Translations under genes and position numbers: made by a program
Shown: piece after piece, positions 11,461 to 24,949 of the stretch
How positions within the stretch are numbered: position 1 is the stretch's first letter
Layout: each line of letters begins with the position of its first letter
Assembly (NCBI GenBank): GCA_951217055.1
Contig: OX578279.1
Span: 26,128,173 to 26,192,172, forward strand
Length of the DNA stretch: 64,000 nucleotides
Source of the DNA: Gerris lacustris
Lineage: Eukaryota; Arthropoda; Insecta; Hemiptera; Gerridae
Reading direction: 5' to 3'
The notes under the pieces: generated by a model
Told to the model about the DNA's origin: nothing
Seen by the model: the letters and a program-made list of their open reading frames with translations, nothing else
The model's database searches: none

Positions 11461-14400
11461 ACTAGTTTATTTATATTCATCAGCAAGTAAGTCTGATAGA
11501 ATGTGTAAAACAAGTTGACAATTAAATGATTTGTGGATAATTAAAATTAGCATTGATAGAAACTAGAAAGCTTCGTTTCAGTTCATCTCCTATAAAATAA
11601 TGATGTATTGTTTTCATGTTCACTTATTAACGCCTGTTGGCCTACGTAACAGATTAATGACGGTGTCGGTCGGGACGTTGTGAAATAAAGCCGACACCTA
11701 GTTTAAACCGAAACTAAATCAGCTCGCTTGCGCGACGCGTAGGAAGCCTTCTGCAACCCCTTTTCAAATTTTAATTGAGCCAGACGAAGCTTTAAATGAT
11801 TTACACCGAGCACTATAAATTAATAACAATGGTTGCCAATCTCTGAGCTTGTAAAAGCCTAGGCCTCTAGCACGGGACTCGGCGTCAACACCCGACTGAA
11901 AGCTTCGGATGCGTTTCCGCCCTTACCCACTGATTGGAGACGTCAACTTAATTCTGAATACGGCTTCGAGTCCGATCTAATTTAACACAAATTCCAATTA
12001 CAACTCTTGGCTCGACACTCATTTAATATTATGTAGAGAAATTATTGGGCGGGAGGCTGCTAATGCGATACGTTTATACTGTGCGCACTCAGATTAAATC
12101 AATTTAATTTAGAAACGGCATTTCCCTAGCCCTGAGATTTCCAATTCGAAAAGCACTGAGTACATATTTGATAAATAAAGCAAAGATGGGGCGAAAACAA
12201 CGCCGGCGACTAGATGAGTTTTCAATTTAAATGGACCTCGTAAATTCTGTTAAGCGAAAGCTTGACCGTTAAATATATAACATCTTTCGTTTCAGGGGCG
12301 AGCCTCTACCGTCAAAACTAGGATTCATATACAATCACTAAAAAATTAGCTTCACTACAATTTCATTTCTTATCGATTATAAATGCAATACAGCCGCCAT
12401 GTGTACCCCCTCATCGACAAATAAGTGATCCATACTTCTAAAAAAGTTGGAATACTCTCTGTGGTCAACAACCTACTATTTCTTTGCTATGAATAGACTA
12501 TCTAAATGTAGGAGGTGTATAGATTTAACATAAATAAACCAAGACCATATGAAAAGAATATGAACATATATCCTTGCAAGTTAAAACTTCTCTTCTTCGA
12601 TGTCAATTCAAAAATGACAGAAAAATAGCTGTTGATTGTAATATTCAAGTTCTTTGTCAGGGTTTAAGCTTACAACATAATATGTAATGGGAGAATCTTT
12701 ACTACATACACCACTTAGTATTAGAACAACCTCGAGCTTTGTACAAAGTTTTTACAATTGTCCGTACCATAAACATAAACATGAGAAGGTATCAACCAGT
12801 TATGAATAGGACATTACTGCACTAGGATGTACTGTTGCTGAATAGAAGATTCAAGCGTGGTGATCCATGGTATGGTCGTATAAAACATAGCATCAAGTAG
12901 AGAAGAGGTGAGGTTATGGCCTCATGTTCATACCGCCGGAGAAAGCCTAGATATGGGCGTCACACTGCGTATGTATAGTGAATAATGTGTTTTATTTCGA
13001 GATGTGCCAGCTATGAAAAGACTCCTTCATGGGAGGCACTCGTTCCTCAAGAACCTAAAGTGTTTTCCATGAATAATTCTCGGGCCGAAGGCTCCTTCAG
13101 CCCTTAAAGTCGCAAGACAATGGTCCGACCCTTACCGCTAATAATTTATCAAGAGATGAGAGACATTCACAAAAGAAACGCTTCCACTAACTGCACAAAC
13201 GGCTCCTTTTCCTACGGCAGTCGGTTAAATATGTGCTCCCACCCACCGGCGAGTTTTCTCTACGGTAGACGACATGTAAGGTCCCCATTGTTGCTCGGTT
13301 TAGCATTAATGTTGCACGTTCTCCGGCTAAATAGATGCAGGTTACACACGCTTCGGATTAACATAAACCTCCCCACTCCCGGCCTCCTTATACCATATTC
13401 CATTTAATAATAGTCGACTTACGACCTAACCTAGCCGGGACAATGTGCCGACAATACAGAAAACATTGCTCACTGCTCTTTTCACCGGTAAAACACGGAG
13501 CTACCTCTCTACCACACGAACCAAACAGAGACAACAAAGCTTAACTTAAACCTTAAATTCCCCGTTTCTTTTAGATTCAGTTTAATCGACTCAATAAAAC
13601 CTCTCGGAGCACTGGAAGAACGTGAGGCATATCATTATAGAGAAAAATCATATTGTTACAGACACAAATCTATTCATTAGTATCTACCATCGCAAGCGAC
13701 CAACAACTAGGATAAAATCTTTACTTTCAACCGACAAGGAAGATAAATATGGGAACATCTGTAAAATAGGAGGACACTTTCACGGCGTATTTGAATGAAT
13801 GTTGATACAATGAGAAATTAAAGCCAATATTGAACGCCGGTGTAGGTATGACGAAGTATGTTCTACATATTAATATGAAAAAGGGTTTGATTGGAAGTGG
13901 TAAGCTCGCGGCGGGTGGTCACAGCAGTGGCACCAGCCGGTCACCAGTCATTACGTATAAAAGGAAATGATATCGGTTCAGGTAGGACCTCGAACCCCCG
14001 GTACATCAGATAGACAAGAACCTCTGGCGTCCCCACCACACTCCCGATATATCTAATTCACTTCACTGATTATTTCCATGACAATGCATCCCTTACAACC
14101 TTGACTCCGCCAACAAACAATGTATTCATTAAAATGAAGAACAGCCGCTCATTTATTATTAACAGAAATAATATTATATTGGCCTCCCGAGATTTGGTAT
14201 AGGAGCCTCTCCCTACGAGGCGTCACGATATATTTGTACACTCCTTCAGCTATCTAACCCGGTCCATCTCCAATCAAATCCATTCATAAATAAACAATTA
14301 CTAAAAACATTACAATCACGTGGCCCCTTCCAAGTCCTACCGAGATTTTTCCTTACCGATAATACCGGCATTACTTATCAAACAAGACTTGATTAATTTT

Positions 14401-16700
14401 TTATGGGTATACCCGGCTAAAGGACAAATAAAACTCGAATATATTATTATTTTGATACCATCTTCAGAAGTCGATACATAATTCAAAAGTTTAAAATATG
14501 TATAAACGGTATAAATTATTATTTAATTTCGTTTTAATGAAATTAAAATAGATATGAGATTAGGACGAGCAGGAGGGCACGCGATCTAGGAAAAACTCCT
14601 TCCTTACAGTAGGTAATATCAGAAGCTAATAAAACTTAATAACTTTAACAACGTTAAACAACCAACTACTTTGTTTTTTAATGGCCAGAACATTGCACCA
14701 GTGTTGCATAGATATTGTGTAACAGTGTAAATAATCAAATACAACAATACTAATCAATAATATTAAAATTAAATTACTAATTGCGGCTTTGAATTTAAAA
14801 CAGTCAAAGGGTTAAGAATATCCTGAGCTGCTTCAAATGGGCGAGTTAAGTCAGGTGCACCAATTTACATTGAAAAGCATTACGTCCTCTTGTCAGTCAT
14901 CAGTAGTTGTAATCGAAACTCCAATTCAACTCTGTGCGAGTTTGAGCGTTAAACGAATTGTTTCTAATTGCAAATTGTCTTCCTTTATCTGATACTAATT
15001 GATTCGGTCGGTCCAACCGAAACTAACGGCCTTGACTATAAAGTATACTTGACTAAGGCTTGACATAGGGAATGCAATCAAATACGTCGGCTCGATCTCC
15101 GGGGTGGAAATAAGAGACGAAATATCAAAGTGTTGCGAATCGAATTCTAAAAGGGCGTTTGAAATCAAAATGCAGACGACGAAAGTTTAGCAAAGTCCAG
15201 TCAAAGCAGAGGTGGAGGATAATAGCGGCGACAGGCGGAGGGAGAGGGTGAGACGGTGCAGAAGAGTGGGTATTAGTGCTATCAGTCCATTGGATCGTAA
15301 AGACGCATCCAGTCAGTGTCTGATTCAAACTCCATCAGAACCCTTGCAACACGGTGCTCTGTCTAATGACGTCAGGTGCATTAACACTTGCCTCGATTAT
15401 CAAACGCCCAATCAAATCGACAGCCCTTCCACGACTGACCCGCCGAAATAGTTCCAATTTCCTCGACATTAACTACTCGTACACAACAATTATACTCCAA
15501 CTCTACCCCGTCCCCACAACTTAATTGGTTAATTCTCGTCCAACTTCTGAACGGTTGACCACCGCAACAGTTAGAATTGAGAGGCATCCCTACCGCAAGC
15601 CTTTAACCTGTTCTTGATGCAATAAACAGTAATTATCGTCTATTCTTTGATCGATTCTAACCACAATAAACAACTACAAAGGAAACTCTCTCGAAACGAT
15701 AAGCAAGCAGGTAGAAGAAGCAAACTAGTTTTCATCATGAGTACACTTCACACCTATCATTTATCATGAAGTTATGATAAACCTGGTTGATATAAACTTT
15801 AGATTCCCTATTAATGTTTTAAGATAAAGCTCATCAACATTACCATAACAGATATGCAGATTCTTGTTTACTATAATGTCCATACAGAACTAAAGTAACC
15901 TACCGTCCACATAGAATATCTACCAATTTAAAATTTTAATTGCTCCTCTTTTCCCCAATCCGAAATTAAATTAAAATTGGTAATTCATCATTAAAATTTT
16001 TGATGAGATCTGTGTTTGTATTAGACCCTCGCTTATTTTCACAGGGACGCGTTCCCCACCTCCTCTCCCCTTTAAATTTCCAAATCCCACAAAATTTTCA
16101 GCATCAACTCTAAACCCGAATCATTATTTAAAATCGATAGTATGTTCTCAAACAAAGAATGTCGCCCGCGGGAAAACGCAGGAGTAATGTTATTTTGTTG
16201 CCGTCACGGTTAAATAGGTATTTTTGTCCGATTGGAACCCACGCCCGAAAATACGTGGCCCAAATATTTGCTCTTTGAAAATTTTCCAAACGATAATTAG
16301 GGGGGCGGGGAAGTGTATCGGGATTTTCATTATTTGTAATTAGGCTTGGTGCACACGGGGCCCTGTTAGGACATCCATTAGAGGCTTCTCTCTATTAGTG
16401 GCGAAAACCTAATAAATCGCGTTATTTTCCGCCTTGTGTAAATATCGGGCCGAATTTCCCTAGAGCTAACAAACACACAAGTATCTTTCCCACCCCGGGC
16501 CAACACTACAAAAACCCTTTTGTATAAATTTCATTTCGGCCCACTAAGCAGGAGCTGAAAACGTTTAGGCCATTAACTGTTCGTTTGATTCGTGGCATAG
16601 TTCACATGTGGTATGCGAGCTAGGACCCTTCCACCCTAACCCAAGTGTTTGATCACAAGTATTTATTTGACGTTAATGCATAATTAGAATTACCATGAGT
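11461..16700. other. GC-balanced, repeat-poor island
   Basis: Over about 5 kb, base composition is visibly more even than elsewhere, and none of families A-E or any TIR element appears. Open frames are short (95 codons plus at 13120, 79 plus at 15212, 68 minus at 15381, 67 minus at 15125) and look like chance frames. None has a recognised domain. This is probably older single-copy DNA, such as intron or intergenic sequence possibly holding conserved noncoding elements. That role is inference. Confidence 0.45.
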
Positions 16701-17346
16701 GCAGAGTAACTAAACACACCATGCAGTAAAACACAAATATTTACAAGAAATCGGTCCACCATCCGAAAATTACTAGAATTAAAAATTATTAAACCCACTC
16801 CACTGCCATAGTTAAACATTATTTTTTAATATTAATTTGACCACTAGATAAATACCAAAATCCCCAAATAAGTTTAAATGTTATGGATAAAATGGAAACT
16901 ACGAAATATAAAATAAAGAACCCAAATGGGAATATTTTAATACAAGAAAGTTTCTTCTACTATATATTGTATATTCTATTTTATATAGTAAAATGTTGTA
17001 TATTTAATTTATCGCGTCAATAATGTCAATTTTATCAATAATATAAATAAATAGTGAGATTAGGTTAAAAATATATCGATATTTTCTTTTTTTTAATGTC
17101 AGTTATTTTGAAGTATAGATTGGAATCACGAAAGGTCAAATCTCAATCAAAAATACACTGTCCTGTGTGAATTTTTAAATACCTTTCTCTAAAAGCATGT
17201 ATTTCTTACTCATAAAGGTTATTTACTTCATTATTTATACTTTGTCGATATCTTGTAGAAAAAAAAATTAAGAACTTAATGAGAAGGAGAAGTTTACTAA
17301 CATTAAGCAAATTTATATTTAAATGATATTTATCCTATGAGTGTAG
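16701..17346. other. AT-rich spacer, no gene seen
   Basis: AT-rich background following the GC-balanced island. Confidence 0.5.
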
Positions 17347-17446
<100 letters not shown>

Positions 17447-17538
17447 CATCTAAAACACTTTTAACTAATATCTAATATTAGGAAATTATAAAAAATAAAA
17501 ACTTATTCACACTCAGCCAATCTTTACTCTACCTAGTG

Positions 17539-18504
17539 CAGGGCTTGTAGCAGATTTTCCTCTAAATTAAGTGACTTTAGTGACTATTTTTTTCAAAATA
17601 AGTGACTTTTAAGTGACCTGTTTTCCCCAAATAAGTGACTTAATTTTAAGTAAAAAAAAAAAATTATTTAGGACTTTTTGTTGTTTAGCACTGTTAAACA
17701 AATGCAATTATAAACATTTTAGAACGGTTTTTTGTTAATTTGATTTTGTGTACCGTAACTGTACAAAAATAATAATAATAACAATCAGGAGAGAGTTCGG
17801 AATAAAATATTTAAAAAATCGGTCCGAGGCAACTCAGACAAACTTTCTCATATACAAGTGTTCATATTTACTTAGTCCTGTGTTTCCCATTTATTAGTTT
17901 TCCATTTAATTATTACTTAACATTTCATCAAAATTTACCATAAAAATAACTTCTCTCGGGCGGGGGATCGAACCCGGGGAAGAAAAGAAAAAGGTCCTCC
18001 CCTAACTTTTTCTGTTCTTTTTTTATAATTTTTTAAATTTATTTTTATTTTAACTTTTATCACAACACAGAGAAGTACAAAAATATACATATATATTAAT
18101 GTATGGTAACCAATTAAATAAAAAGCTAATAATTGACAAAAAGAAGCTTGTAGTATGGTAACATACATAATAAATGTGCTAAACTATAATGGAAAAACAT
18201 TTTACTTTTATCTAGCCTTTGAATATAGGCAAATAATCTTTAGTTTTGAAAATATAAATAATGAACATATATAAAGAAATAAAACAACAATTTGGCTTAT
18301 TTAAGATCAACTAGTATGATGAGCTTACAAAACCCCTTTTGAAAAATAGTTAAAATATAAGTTTTGTACTTTAGTTTTGAATTTTATCCTTGTAAGCCCA
18401 AATAAGTGACTTTCAGTGACTTTTTTTTAAATAAGTGTCAAAAAAGTGACTTTCGTCAAAATAAGTGACTTCCAGTGACTTTCAGTAACTCACTACAAGC
18501 CCTG
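17539..18504. mobile_element. CAGGG-ended nonautonomous DNA transposon with 6-bp target duplication
   Basis: The left end is CAGGGCTTGTAG and the right end CTACAAGCCCTG. Both are flanked by CTAGTG (17533-17538 and 18505-18510), a perfect 6-bp duplication. Subterminal words AAATAAGTGACTT are repeated near both ends (17568-17660 and 18398-18490) in the same orientation rather than inverted. No transposase is encoded. The ends look hAT-like, but the 6-bp duplication is shorter than the usual 8. A family E fragment lies inside. Confidence 0.75.
17817..17990 (-). repeat. Family E 3' fragment with tRNA-like B box (copy E7)
   Basis: On the minus strand the CCCGGGTTCGATCCCCCG segment matches the B-box part of family E, followed by the GTCTGAGTTG tail. 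The head half is absent. It is nested in the CAGGG element at 17539-18504. Confidence 0.55.
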
Positions 18505-18510
18505 CTAGTG

Positions 18511-19350
18511 TTATTATTAATGTGAGTACAGGTAAGTTAATAAACAAAAAGTTATATATAAGTTATCAAATCCACCGTTTGCCGATCACACGGCCAATAT
18601 ATATTTTATTTATAGCATTAACTTCGGTACTTTTTTAATTTAGCCCCCCCCCCCCCCCCCCTATATCCCTTTGTGTTAATAATTATTTATACAAAGGAGC
18701 ATATACAGGGTAGCATGTAGAGATGTAAAAAAACGGTTTTATTCAGGTGACTTTTTTTCTAACATAAAATTTTTTTTCATAGTTTTTTTCACCGTTGCTA
18801 AAGAAGGTATGTTTTTAACATAAAAGGCTGTTGCTCATCATCAAAATACCTTTAATTAATATTTTACTTCAAAAATAAAACGTAAATATGTCCTATAGAT
18901 TATTTTAAACATTATAACATAAATATTTTTGATAAAAAAAAATTACTTGTGATAATAATAATCTACTCCACTAACATAGTCGAATAAATTAACTGATTTT
19001 TATTGCTAACTTTTTGATTTTGTATACTATAAAAATTTACTCAAATTTTACAAACCAATCAATAATATGGCCCATGGCCCCCCCTGGCTCTCAGGAAAAG
19101 AGGAAAAAAATTATATTACCGTAGTCAAGTCAGGTGTTTAGCTTTTAAGAAAGAGATTTACGTATTGGTATAACGTTACACTAAATTTTTATATTTATGT
19201 AGGTTAGTTTGTATTAGAATTAGCTCAGAACCTCTGCTTCATGTATATATTTTTTTTTAAAATAATTTCACTGTTTACCGATTTCTTTTATTATACATTA
19301 GGCCACTCAAATTAGACATTAATAATAATGTAGATCAGATTTTTTTTATA
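18511..19350. other. AT-rich stretch with a C homopolymer
   Basis: No gene seen. A run of about 18 C residues lies at 18644-18661. A TA-rich patch lies near 18595-18610. Confidence 0.5.
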
Positions 19351-19354
19351 TGTT

Positions 19355-19770
19355 GTTCGGACCAGTTAGGGTAGTGTGATCCTAATAAGTTTGTAGTTTC
19401 CAAAAACTTGTGCTGGCAGCATAATACGTGAAAAACTGAAAATAGTCAGACTTTTTTAAATTGTTGCAATATAACTCGTAAAATATATGTGTTATTCGAT
19501 ATTAGCGTTACTAATTTTAAAATACAGTAAATTTGCTACAGCTTAAGCCAAACTGCAGCTCTGCACATCTATAATATTTTCCGAGTTATGACCAGTCAAA
19601 AATTGTCAGTTTTTCCAAAAAATTAAATTTTTTAGTATTGCTCTCGTTTCGGCCCGAATATCGGTGCTCACCAACAAGGAAAGAAGTTGTAGTAAATTTA
19701 ATTTACTAATTTCCTCTTAAGTACAAAACGAAGTCTGTAGGACCAATAGTTCTGTTGCAATCGTAAAAAC
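19355..19770 (+). repeat. Family D repeat unit, single copy
   Basis: Begins TTCGGACCAGTTAGGGTAG and ends GTTCTGTTGCAATCGTAAAA. The same start and end words occur in both arms of the fold-back element at 20367-21362. Noncoding; class unknown. Confidence 0.6.
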
Positions 19771-20366
19771 ATAAGAATGGATTAAAATTAAGGAAGAGGG
19801 GGGGGGGGGAGGAGTATGGGGGCTGCAACCCCTTCCCCCTTCCTTGGAATTTTACTTGTGGCATTGACCCTAACAAAATATCCAAAAATTGTAGATACCC
19901 GACCTTTTGCAAGGAAGACTATATTTTTTGTACTTATTGACTGGACTGTTAAATACCCTATTATTTTTATTTTTAACCTAATACTATCAGCTAATTTCTA
20001 TTGAACTCAAAACATATGGCGTACTTAATTTTTTTGTTAATTCACGTAACTAAAATATTTTTAAAATGTACCAATTTATTTTACTTGGAACTAAAATAAA
20101 ACATTAATTTATATAATGTACAACTTTTAATAATAAAATATTATTCAAATATAATTTTGTTTAAATAAAATACCCAGGTCTTCATGTCAAGTTAATAAAA
20201 AACATCAATTTATTGGTATAAAATTACATTTTTGATGCTCTTGGAATAGTCTAAAAAGACTTTTTTAAGTAATGTAAACTACAACAATTTTCCCGGGGGA
20301 GGGCCCCCGGACCCCCCTAAAGAAAAGTCCATCCCCTTTCAAAATTGGCTGAATCCGCCCTTGTGT
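19771..20366. other. AT-rich spacer with G-run and a DNA-transposon-like end
   Basis: A G homopolymer lies near 19799-19809. Around 20290-20362 a GC-rich block reads on the minus strand as CAAGGGCGGATTCAGCC followed by GGGGGGTCCGGGGGCCC, resembling a terminal region of animal DNA transposons. A matching left end was not found. Confidence 0.35.
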
Positions 20367-21362
20367 TCAGACCAGTTAGGCTGTTGTGATCTGACATTTG
20401 CAGCTTCAAAAACTTGTGCTAGCTGCTTAATACATGAAAAACTGAAAAATCTTTTCAGTTCTTCCTATATAATATACATACCTTGTAAACTGTGTGTCGT
20501 TTGCGATGTTATTTTTTCTTACTATTCTCTGTACGTCCAATAGTTTCCGACACTTCAAAAATTGTCTATTTTTTCCAAAAAAATTGACATTTATATTATT
20601 ACTCTCGTTTCGGGCTTATGTTGGCATAAATCCTCTCACCTACGAAAAAAGTCAATAGAAATGGAGCTGTAGTATATTTAATTGGCTTTTATGCAAGCAC
20701 AAAATGAAGCCTGCAGATAAAATTGTTCTGTTGCAATCGTAAAAGAAACAAAAAATTGTATTTTTTAGGAAATGAACCAAAACCATTTGATGAAAGAAAA
20801 ATGCATTCCAGTCAAACATCTTGTTGTGCACTTCAATAGAGCCAGTGATTGTTGTCAAATGATCACAAATTGTTATTGGAAGTGGTTTAGGCTCATTTCT
20901 TATAATAAACAATTTTTCCGTTGTCTGTTCTTTTACGATTGCAACAGAACTATTTTGTCTTCGGGCTTCGTTTTGTGCTTGTATGAAAGCCAATTAAATT
21001 TACTACAACTTCATTTCCCGCAATATTTCTCGTAGTGAGCGGTGATATCTGATATTCGACGCGAAACGAGAGCAAACCTTGTATTTATTTATTATTATTT
21101 TATTTATTTATTTTTTTTGACGTGCCATATCTCAGAATGTATTATATGTGGAGAGCTACAGTTGGGCTTATGCTGCTGCAAATTTACTGCACTTTAAAAA
21201 TAATAAAACAAACTAATATCGAAAAAAACATAGTTTACGAGTTGTATGGCAAAAACTGAAAAAAGTCTAAATTTTCTTCAGTTTTTCACGTATAACGCAG
21301 CTGGCACAGGTTTTTTGAAGCTGCAAACTTAGTATCACACCACCCTAATTAGTCCGAACAAC
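20367..21362. mobile_element. Family D fold-back element with very long inverted arms
   Basis: The left arm (20367 to about 20800) and the reverse complement of the right arm (about 20880-21362) match with moderate divergence. Both carry the TTCGGAC start and the GTTCTGTTGCAATCG end word. Similarity continues towards the centre through AAGAAATGA-type words, so the unit is nearly palindromic. No protein is encoded. It could be a long-TIR MITE or two unit copies inserted head to head. Confidence 0.6.
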
Positions 21363-21580
21363 ATATCGAAAAAATAAATCAAAAAGAGAAATAAAAATGT
21401 AGTTAAAGTCTTTTACACCGATATAAATTGGATTAAAATTGTCAATTTGTCCTATATAGATGCGCTAAATAAATATTTTTCTTTTAACATTTGTCACTAT
21501 CTAATTTTCATAATAACTTTATGCAAACTATAGCTGTATCCGTTCTTGCTCAGCAGTAAAGAATCAAACTCCACTTATTT
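21363..21580. other. AT-rich spacer
   Basis: No feature recognised. Confidence 0.5.
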
Positions 21581-21673
21581 AAATTTTAAAAATTCAAATG
21601 AAATTTTAAAAATTCAAATGAAATTTTAAAAATTCAAATGAAATTTTAAAAATTCAAATGAAATTTTAAGAAT
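21581..21673. repeat. 20-bp tandem repeat, four perfect copies
   Basis: The unit AAATTTTAAAAATTCAAATG occurs four times without change (21581-21660), then degenerates. Confidence 0.95.
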
Positions 21674-21787
21674 TTATTTTGACCTATCATACTGAACTGG
21701 AAGTTCGATTTTCAGGGCCTCAAAACACGTTTTTCATAGGCTAAATTCTACAAAATTTAAAAATTAAAAAAAAGGGAGGACAAAAAC

Positions 21788-21955
21788 CTAAGTACCCCCC
21801 CCCCCCCTTGTAGTTCCCCTCCCCCGGTATTGCCCCCTCCCCTCTACCGGTGGTGCCCCCCCTCCACTGGTGGTTCACCCCTCCACCGGTGCTCCCCCCC
21901 ACTCTGGTGGTGCCTCCCTCCCCCTCGCTGGTGGCGGTGGCCCCCCCCCCTACAA
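21788..21955. repeat. C-rich minisatellite
   Basis: Diverged units of roughly 25-30 bp combine a CCCCCTCC-type run with an ACYGGTGGTG-type segment. The minus strand is G-rich with many G-runs, so quadruplex formation is possible. Open frames across it arise from the repeat itself. Confidence 0.8.
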
Positions 21956-22230
21956 AAATTCATATGGGCGCCCATGAATATCACACTTGTGTATATAATT
22001 GTGATCATATCCCTTAGTCTAATCAACTATTAAGATAAAGGAATATTAAATATAAAACTGCCCCAGGAGTCTCAATGTCTTGGGGAAACAAACACACAAC
22101 CCTTTGAGACTTTTGTAGGACAGACTATTGTTTAGAACCAGGGGGGGGGGGATGTTAAAGTAAAAAAGTGCTTCACGTCTTTACAATACAGTATTAAATA
22201 GTATTAAGTCAGAGGCACAAATAAAAAATT
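21956..22230. other. Spacer with a G homopolymer
   Basis: A G-run lies near 22141-22150. No other feature seen. Confidence 0.5.
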
Positions 22231-22480
22231 GTCTGACAATTAGTGTAGCACATAGATTTCTTGCGTCCAATCGCAAACTTTATTGATAATTTGCTATTAA
22301 AACACATTATTATATGATTTATTTAATTGAAACATTTTTTTTTTTTTTTTTTTTTTCAAGAATCAAAATATTAATTTTAGCAATATCAAATGTGAGCAGA
22401 CAGTTAAAAGTAATATAGGACCACCTGTGGGCTTCTTTCGACAAACCATAAAAATTTCTCTCAAATTAAATATGTACTTT
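22231..22480 (+). repeat. Family A repeat, 5' part
   Basis: Starts with the family A head (GTCTGACAATTAGTGTAGCA, then CATAG). It later carries the ACCACCTGTGGGCTTCTTTC and GACAAACCAT words seen in the full copies at 40193 and 42881. The 3' hairpin end is missing. Confidence 0.6.
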
Positions 22481-22794
22481 TAAAGATAAAAATGCAGTGA
22501 ACCGCATTAACTTGATTCCTTCAATATTAGGTAAGTAATTTACCAACCCTAGCCCTAATTTAATGTGAACTTGTGAATTTGAATTAATCACGCTTAAAGA
22601 TGCGAGAAATAACAGTCGTATTCGAGAAAGTTGCCTTAACATCTGAGAGAAAAGGACCTTATTAAGCCATCAAAAGTTGCACATGTTTTTGGTCGAAACT
22701 ATCAAAAATTTAACACGATTAAAAATAAAGGGGGATTTTAGTGAAAACACCTTTACCAAAATAATAAATAAAGCCCCCTTTTTTAAAAATGATT
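22481..22794. other. AT-rich spacer
   Basis: No feature recognised. Confidence 0.45.
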
Positions 22795-23308
<514 letters not shown>

Positions 23309-24306
23309 ACGTTATTTAATAAAAGTTTAAAAAATGAGTTACTCGTGAAAACAAGGACTTTTTTGTAAGAAAATAATATAAAATAAAGAAACAGATTGGT
23401 GTGCACTGAGGAGGGGGAAGCTGAGAGTATTAGTTAAACATTGTTAAAGTTAAAGTAAAGTTAAAAATACAGTTATAAAGTATTTTAAAGTGGAACGAGG
23501 GGGCTGTTTAGTTTGTTTAGAACAATGGTTTTCAAACTAGAAAGCAATAAGGGGAAGTTTCCTCCTTGCCGGGAAATGGAACCTTCTCTCCCGTTACCCA
23601 AAAAACCGAGACAAGAAATCCTTTTATATTAAATGTAAACTCTTAGAGTCCTCTCTTTTCTCATCACGTCTCTAAATCCGTTTGAATCATATTGAAATTG
23701 AGGAGAAAAACGAAGCTCTTGTTTCCTCTCTTCCTTCCTTTCCTTCCAACAGAAATCGCTCCTTCTCTCTTCATACAAAAATCCAAAGGAGGCCTTCTAA
23801 CAAAAAGTATATTTACATTTAAACGGAAATAGATATTTTTTTTATAATGAAACAAATACAGAAATAATTATATTTCTTTAAAGAATCTAAATTTATTGAA
23901 TTGCATTTCCGTAGTAACACTCTCTTCAGACAATGATAAAAAAAAGTTGATCAAACTTAAACTACATTTTACTTTGAAATAGCTATTTTATAGATCATTT
24001 TTCGGTTCTTTTAAGGTTAAAAGAACGGTTCTTTTAAGGTTAATCCCTTTAACAAAAAAAATAACAATATAGAAAATACAATAAATTTGTTTCTAACTGT
24101 TTAAAATGTGTGACACAAATAGAAAAATTAATAATTATAAATATTATATATTGGTTATAATATTGGTGCCCGGAGAAGTTATTTTTAAAATACATTTTGA
24201 TGAAATATTTGGGTATTGCACGAAATACTGATAAATTTAGAAAATGTTTTTAATGATCGACCCTAGAACCCATAGAGAAAAGAAGTTATTAGCAATTTTA
24301 CAGTTA
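23309..24306. other. AT-rich stretch, no gene seen
   Basis: Unassigned DNA. A short direct duplication of CGGTTCTTTTAAGGTTAA occurs near 24003-24044. The 63-codon minus-strand frame at 23664-23855 has no recognisable feature. Confidence 0.45.
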
Positions 24307-24439
24307 CAGGGTGGCCACTAATATACCTAGATAAAATTCCCTGACTTTTCCCTGACATTTCCCTGACCTACTTCAGGTTTTCCCTGACCATTATCGATAT
24401 TTAGTTTACAAAATTTACCTTAAAAAAGTTAAAGATCAT

Positions 24440-24840
24440 CAAGCTAAAATAGAATACATATACAAGTTGATAATTACTTAGCCCAATGTTTTTCATAATA
24501 TATCAGTTTTCATGTTTTCGTAGAAAAAAAAATTATTATTGAACATTTCATCAAAATTTGTCATAAAAATAACTTCGCCTCGGCGGGGAATCGAACCCGG
24601 GCTCTCTCCGTCCGCGTTCAAAGCTATTTTTCCTATGAAAACGGCTTACATTGTTAGATTTGTATTTATTATATGGACTACATTTTTTTTTTTTTTTTTT
24701 TAATCTAAACGATTTCGAGAAATAATTATTTTTCACGTTTTTTCAGAGTTTTTTGGGGGGTAGCGCCCCCAAATTTCAAGCTAAAAATAATTTCTCGACT
24801 TCACCGTGGGGTATGATTTTTCTTATGTCTAGTATTTTGT
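24440..24840 (-). repeat. Family E composite repeat with tRNA-like B box (copy E3)
   Basis: On the minus strand the CCCGGGTTCGATTCCCCG segment (about 24580-24600), the GGGGGCGCTACCCCCC segment and the 'cgagaaat' words lie in the family order. The head is lost beyond about 24840. A poly-T run interrupts it near 24684-24701. Confidence 0.6.
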
Positions 24841-24949
24841 CGGGTCCACACCGATTTTTCCTGTTAAGCGTTTTCCTGTTCAACGCTAAAAAGTATAAAC
24901 TAATCGTAACCTTTCCTTATTATCCTAGAAATTAACAATTCACGTATTT

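Noticed and set aside
15212..15451. 79-codon frame in the GC-balanced island
   Set aside because: An overlapping minus-strand frame of similar length and no recognised motif make a chance frame more likely.
21830..22033. Overlapping Pro/Gly-rich frames on both strands
   Set aside because: Produced by the C-rich minisatellite.
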